This document shows, one piece after another, positions 60,217 through 64,000 of a DNA stretch of 64,000 nt; the stretch's first letter is position 1; every line of letters starts with the position of its first letter. The position numbers and the translations under genes are program-made. Origin of the DNA: JAVBJV01 sp031546815. Its GTDB lineage: Bacteria > Pseudomonadota > Alphaproteobacteria > Acetobacterales > Acetobacteraceae. The stretch spans positions 1-64,000 of the forward strand of contig JAVBJV010000007.1 in the NCBI GenBank assembly GCA_031546815.1, written 5' to 3'. The notes under the pieces are model-generated. The model made no database searches, was not told the origin of the DNA, and saw nothing but the letters and a program-made list of their open reading frames with translations.

Positions 60217-60300
60217 AAGGAGGTTACCTTGGTTTATCAAAATAAGATAATCTTAGATAACTTCCTTAGCAACTCTCAAATGCGGCCTTATAGGACTGCA

Positions 60301-61689
60301 TTAGAACGCATAAGCCGAATTCCCGCGCACATCCGGATTCAGGTTCAACCGGTGCGCCACCGGCGCAAACGCGCGATTATGGCAGTTCGGGCGGTCGCAC
60401 AGGCGGCATGACAGGCCGACATCGGTGATGCCCGCCGGGATCGCCAGACTGTCCGCATAGACCAGCGCATCGGCATGCGCGGCATCGCACCCCATCGCCA
60501 CCACATATAACAGCGGCGGTTCCGGCCACGGTCCACCGGGGCGGATGCATGCTTTGGCGAAGCAGAAGAACGTCGCGTTATCGGGCAGGCGCGCATACTG
60601 CACCCGCACCTGTCCCGGCGCGGTGAAGGCCTGGTGCGGCACGAAGCGCGGGCACGACCCACCATGGCGTGCAAACGGGAAACCGGCAGCCGAGAAGCGC
60701 TTCGTCACATTGCCCGCCGCATCGGTGCGCAGGAAGAAGAACGGCACACCGCGACTGTCCGGCCGGTTCAGAGTCGCCAACCGATGGCACGCCTGTTCGA
60801 ACGACACCCCAAACTGCGCGGCCAGCGCATCCACATCGTAACGCACCGCGCGCGCCGCGTTCAGATACGCGTCGTACGGCATCAGCAGCGCGGCGGTGGC
60901 GTAGTTCAGCAGCCCTACCTGGATCAGCGCCGCTGCTTCCGGCGTGCTGGGGGAGAGTGAATCCGTTTCTGCGTCCACTGCCTCGCGCGCTTCCAGCAGC
61001 ATCAGCATGAACGCCATCTGGAACATGCGGCTCTCGCGCGGCAGGCTTTGCGAGAGCTGCAACTGTTTGCTCGCCGGGATATACTGGCGCTGCACGTCGG
61101 CGTTCTGGGTGATCTGCACCTGCACGCCGTGCTGTTCCAGCAGGCGCGCGTGGATGGCGGTTTCCATCTGGTCGGGCGTGGCGTGCAGGGCGAGCTGGAT
61201 CTGCTGCGCCGCTGCCTCAAGTGTCGGGAAATGGTTGGCGCGGGCGTGGAATGCATCGCGCGTTTCTTCCGACGGCAACAGGATGCGTCGCCCGCTGGGC
61301 AGGGTGATCCCGCTGGAATCATCGCGCGCCACTTGCCACGCGCGGTGCAGCGACAGGATCGCCCGCGCCGCGTTGGGGGCGGCATCGACCAGCGCGGCCA
61401 CTTCGTCGGCAGAAACCGGGTCGGAGGCCAGCAGCGGGTCGGTGAATGCCTCGCGCAGCGCTGCCTCGGTCTCGCGCGTGGAACCGCCGGCCAGTGATGT
61501 CAGGTCGATCTGGAACAGCCGCGCCAGCTTCAGCAACAGCGAGGCCGTCACCGGACGCTGGTCGTGCTCAATCAGGTTCAGGTAGCTGGCGGAAATGCCG
61601 AGTTTGGTGGCCAGGGCCTGCTGGCTGAGGCTCTGTTCCTTGCGCAGGCGGCGCAGGGTGCGTCCGATTAACGGTTTTGATCCGCTCAT
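60301..61689 (-). CDS. XRE-family short-chain acyl-CoA regulator (ScfR/RamB-like)
   Basis: 462 aa. The N-terminal helix-turn-helix (residues about 8-62) reads LRRLRKEQSLSQQALATKLG then ISASYLNLIEHDQRPVTASL. A middle domain of the IrrE/DUF955-like type with VQITQNADVQRQYIPASKQL has no clear HExxH. The C-terminal domain ends with Cys clusters: SCRLCDRPNCHNRAF. It is divergent from aceA, as expected for a glyoxylate-shunt regulator (RamB in Actinobacteria, ScfR in alphaproteobacteria), which act in acetate or acyl-CoA metabolism. The name follows that architecture; direct DNA targets are inferred. Confidence 0.85.
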   Translation of the reverse strand: MSGSKPLIGRTLRRLRKEQSLSQQALATKLGISASYLNLIEHDQRPVTASLLLKLARLFQIDLTSLAGGSTRETEAALREAFTDPLLASDPVSADEVAALVDAAPNAARAILSLHRAWQVARDDSSGITLPSGRRILLPSEETRDAFHARANHFPTLEAAAQQIQLALHATPDQMETAIHARLLEQHGVQVQITQNADVQRQYIPASKQLQLSQSLPRESRMFQMAFMLMLLEAREAVDAETDSLSPSTPEAAALIQVGLLNYATAALLMPYDAYLNAARAVRYDVDALAAQFGVSFEQACHRLATLNRPDSRGVPFFFLRTDAAGNVTKRFSAAGFPFARHGGSCPRFVPHQAFTAPGQVRVQYARLPDNATFFCFAKACIRPGGPWPEPPLLYVVAMGCDAAHADALVYADSLAIPAGITDVGLSCRLCDRPNCHNRAFAPVAHRLNLNPDVRGNSAYAF

Positions 61690-61691
61690 TG

Positions 61692-61785
61692 TTTACAGAC
61701 TTTACAAAACACGAGAATTTTTTGTCAAAATCAGCACTCAATTACTAATATAATTTCAAAATGTGACTGGATCAATCGTCAAAAT
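61692..61785. promoter_or_regulatory. Repeated motifs in the scfR/aceA intergenic region
   Basis: Direct TTTACA-N3-TTTACA (61692-61706), and TCAAAAT three times (61725, 61756, 61779), the last two continuing TGTG. The region is AT-rich and 162 nt long between divergent starts. These are plausible binding sites for the adjacent regulator; no experimental motif is known to me for this organism. Confidence 0.45.
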
Positions 61786-61851
61786 GTGTAAATCTGTATG
61801 TGGCAGTGCAGCAAAGCCTGCACACTCGGATTTAAAAAACAGGAGACGTCC

Positions 61852-63228
61852 ATGCAGTTCCGTTCTTCCCCCATGCGCAGCCCCGATGGCCATCGTGCAG
61901 GTGGCGTTGCGCCCGATCGGTATAACGGCATCGTCCGCGACTACACTCCGGCCGAAGTTGAAAAGCTGGCCGGCAGCTTCCGCATTCAGCACACGCTGGC
62001 CGAAATGGGCGCGCGTCGCCTGTGGCAGCTGCTGAAGGACGAACCCTTCGTCAACACGCTGGGCGCGCTGACCGGGTTGCAGGCGGTGCAGCAGGTGAAG
62101 GCCGGCCTGAAGGCGATCTACCTGTCCGGCTGGCAGGTCGCGGCGGACGCCAACCTCTCGGGCGAAATGTATCCCGACCAGTCGCTGTATCCGGTGAATT
62201 CGGTGCCGATGGTGGTCAAGCGCATCAATGCCTCGTTGCGTCGTTGCGACCAGATCGCGCAGCAGGAAGGCAAGGGCGACCCGACCTACTGGATGGCCCC
62301 CATCATCGCCGACGCTGAAGCCGGTTTCGGTGGCGCGCTGAACGCGTATGAACTGATGCGCGCGATGATCGACGCGGGCGCGGCGGCGGTTCACTTTGAA
62401 GACCAGCTGTCGTCGGAAAAGAAGTGCGGCCATCTGGGTGGCAAGGTTCTGGTGCCGATCAGCCAGCACATCCGCACGCTGAACGCGGCGCGTCTGGCGG
62501 CCGACGTTGAAGGCACCTCGACCATCGTGCTGTGCCGCACCGACGCGGAAAGCGCCCAGCTGCTGACCAGCGACGTGGACGAACGCGACCGTCCGTTCCT
62601 GAGCGGCGAACGCACCCCCGAAGGCTTCTTCCGCATCAAGGAAGGCGCGGGCAAGGCATACGCCATTGCACGCAGCCTGGCGTACGCGCCGTATGCCGAT
62701 CTGCTGTGGTGGGAAACCAGCGAACCCGACCTGAACGATGCGCGTGAATTCGCCGAAGCGATCCACAAGCAGTTCCCGGGCAAGATGCTGGCGTATAACT
62801 GCTCGCCGTCGTTCAACTGGCAGCGCAAGATGGGTGTGGAACAGGCGGCGAAGTTCCAGCGCGAAATCGCGGCGATGGGCTACAAGTTCCAGTTCGTGAC
62901 GCTGGCCGGGTTCCACAGCCTGAACCTGTCGATGTTCAAGCTGGCGCAGGGCTACAAGGACCGCGGCATGGGCGCGTACAGCGAACTGCAGCAGGCCGAA
63001 TTCGCAGCTGAAGCCGAAGGCTTCACGGCGGTTCGTCATCAGCGCGAAGTGGGCGTTGGGTATTTCGATGCGGTTGCCACGGCAGCCTCGGGCGGCCTCG
63101 CCTCGACCACGGCGATGGCGCACAGCACGGAAGCCGCACAGTTCCACGACGGCAAGGGCGGCGCGGGCCACGACGACGGTCTGGTCCACCCGCACGACTG
63201 GGCGAAGGTTCTGCAGCCGGCGGAATGA
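61852..63228 (+). CDS. aceA: Isocitrate lyase
   Basis: Cleaves isocitrate to succinate and glyoxylate, first step of the glyoxylate shunt. 458 aa from ATG 61852, with AGGAGA 6 nt upstream (the frame also opens at 61798). KKCGHLGGK with the catalytic Cys192 is intact; VNSVPMVVKRINASLRRCDQ, GGVAPDRYNGIVRDY and AYNCSPSFNW are typical. The enzyme allows growth on acetate or fatty acids, fitting etfBA-hbd at 25 kb. Malate synthase is not in the window. Divergent from its likely regulator. Confidence 0.97.
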   Translation: MQFRSSPMRSPDGHRAGGVAPDRYNGIVRDYTPAEVEKLAGSFRIQHTLAEMGARRLWQLLKDEPFVNTLGALTGLQAVQQVKAGLKAIYLSGWQVAADANLSGEMYPDQSLYPVNSVPMVVKRINASLRRCDQIAQQEGKGDPTYWMAPIIADAEAGFGGALNAYELMRAMIDAGAAAVHFEDQLSSEKKCGHLGGKVLVPISQHIRTLNAARLAADVEGTSTIVLCRTDAESAQLLTSDVDERDRPFLSGERTPEGFFRIKEGAGKAYAIARSLAYAPYADLLWWETSEPDLNDAREFAEAIHKQFPGKMLAYNCSPSFNWQRKMGVEQAAKFQREIAAMGYKFQFVTLAGFHSLNLSMFKLAQGYKDRGMGAYSELQQAEFAAEAEGFTAVRHQREVGVGYFDAVATAASGGLASTTAMAHSTEAAQFHDGKGGAGHDDGLVHPHDWAKVLQPAE

Positions 63229-63253
63229 TCCGCTCTCTGTGATGGTGTTGGTG

Positions 63254-63287
63254 CAAGGCCGGGGATTTTCCCCGGCCTTGTGTTTTT
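63254..63287 (+). terminator. Terminator after aceA
   Basis: CAAGGCCGGGGA, loop TTT, TCCCCGGCCTTG, then TGTTTTT. A perfect 12-bp stem, 25 nt after the stop. Confidence 0.9.
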
Positions 63288-63295
63288 GGAGAGAG

Positions 63296-64000
63296 CTATC
63301 GCGGCTTTGCGGATACCCGCAGCAACAGATCAATAAGAGGTTTGTTGATATAGTAGTTATGTTTCCCGCGTGTCTGCTTTTCGATAAAACCTCCCTTCAC
63401 CAGATCATCAAGATGCTTGGATGCCGTCTGGCGCGAGATACCTGTTTCTTCCTGCAGAAAATCGATCCGTGTGTAAGGGTGCCGGAACAGGTTGTTCAGC
63501 AGATCCTGGGAATAGATTTTGGGCAGATCCTCGCGTATGCGATGCTTGTAATCGGCCATCAGGGATCTGATACCTTCGATCAGCCCCAGGGTCTGTCGGG
63601 ATGTTTCCTCAACCGCGCGCAGCATATAGAGGATCCACCCCTCCCAGACTCCGTCATCGCGTACGGCTTGAAGCAGCCGGTAATAATCGGATTTATGCGT
63701 GGTGATATACCGGCTCAGGTAGAGTATTGGGATTTCCAGCAGGCCGGTGCGGGTCAGGTAAAGGACGTTGATGATACGCCCGATACGCCCGTTGCCATCC
63801 GGGAAAGGATGGATGCTTTCGAACTGATGGTGAATCAGGGCCATCTTTACAAGCGGATGCAGATTGCTTGCTGCCTCGTCGTTGATGAAACGTTCAAGCG
63901 CGGTCATGTGCCTGATAATCGCGTCTCTGTCCTGCGGCGGCACGTAGACGATTTCACCGCTTGCCTCGTTCTTAAGCGCAGTGCCGGGGGTTTCCCGAAA
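63296..64000 (-). CDS. Fic-family protein, 5' end beyond the window
   Basis: The last 234 codons are visible; the frame is open to position 64000, and the N-terminus lies beyond. The Fic core HPFPDGNGRIGRIINVL carries the catalytic motif HPFxxGNGRxxR, so it can be an active AMP-transferase. The visible part ends with a winged helix (RIDFLQEETGISRQTASKHL then KGGFIEKQTRG), as in larger bacterial Fic regulators. The inhibitory motif expected N-terminally is not visible. Its GC is low (about 45-50% by eye), suggesting transfer. Family function: AMPylation or related modification of a protein target. Confidence 0.88.
   Translation of the reverse strand, partial: FRETPGTALKNEASGEIVYVPPQDRDAIIRHMTALERFINDEAASNLHPLVKMALIHHQFESIHPFPDGNGRIGRIINVLYLTRTGLLEIPILYLSRYITTHKSDYYRLLQAVRDDGVWEGWILYMLRAVEETSRQTLGLIEGIRSLMADYKHRIREDLPKIYSQDLLNNLFRHPYTRIDFLQEETGISRQTASKHLDDLVKGGFIEKQTRGKHNYYINKPLIDLLLRVSAKPR

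Noticed and set aside
61756..63333. 525-codon minus-strand frame over aceA
   Set aside because: Antisense of isocitrate lyase; no credible start or motif.

Overview
The window is chromosomal DNA of an alphaproteobacterium. By eye it is about 63-65% GC. The marker content fits Rhodospirillales or Acetobacteraceae-like lineages: hemC-hemD-mitofilin-hemY, a MucR regulator, an ScfR/aceA pair, etf-hbd, olsB and bactofilin. No rRNA is present, so I do not name a genus. Gene density is high, start/stop overlaps (ATGA, GTGA) are common, and strands switch often. Most of the window is housekeeping sequence. I see no prophage, IS element or CRISPR array.

Layout, left half. Truncated acnA (-) at the edge; ccmA-ccmB (+). 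1.8-4.6 kb (-): four paralogous lipoprotein genes plus a 42-residue mini-lipoprotein, with a 12-G tract and a perfect hairpin in the leader. 4.8-8.3 kb (-): a secreted duplicated-domain protein, gpsA, rlmJ, tsaD. 8.4-13.4 kb (+): hemC, hemD, mitofilin-like, hemY-like, then two tandem paralogues with Tat-like signals. nnrS (-) is divergent from hemN (+). 16-18 kb (-): two related secreted SUKH-like proteins. MFS exporter, uppP, an orphan TRAP binding protein and a large MscS channel (-) lead to a HIG1-like small membrane protein and etfB-etfA-hbd (+). A small hypothetical gene, tRNA-Ala(GGC) and a long structured repeat follow.

Layout, right half. Ferric-reductase-like oxidoreductase, kup and a four-gene CUT1 sugar ABC transporter (-); ykvI (+) converging on ftsK (-); RutE-like nitroreductase, split chromate transporter, tsaB and rimI (+). 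tusA (-) and mucR (+) diverge from an AT-rich stretch; fur is translationally coupled to olsB. AEC transporter, bactofilin, EI24/CysZ-like and TetR (-) precede a PfkB kinase and typA (+). Two Yip1 paralogues (-) follow, one frameshifted. The rimP-nusA-ylxR/L7Ae-infB-rbfA operon (+) has a terminator-bearing leader. A lower-GC AAA ATPase (-), the scfR/aceA divergent pair, and a truncated Fic protein (-) close the window.

How the genes work together. Tetrapyrrole and cytochrome supply (hemC/D/N, ccmAB), t6A tRNA modification (tsaB, tsaD) with rimI, translation (rimP, nusA, infB, rbfA, typA, rlmJ) and acetate/fatty-acid metabolism (etfBA, hbd, aceA with its regulator) are all represented. The less ordinary material is a run of tandemly duplicated envelope proteins (four lipoproteins, two Tat-like proteins, two SUKH-like proteins, two Yip1 proteins). 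Three genes appear to start at CTG. IF2 carries prion-like GGYQGNNPRP repeats. A structured dispersed repeat and several strong palindromes lie at gene borders.
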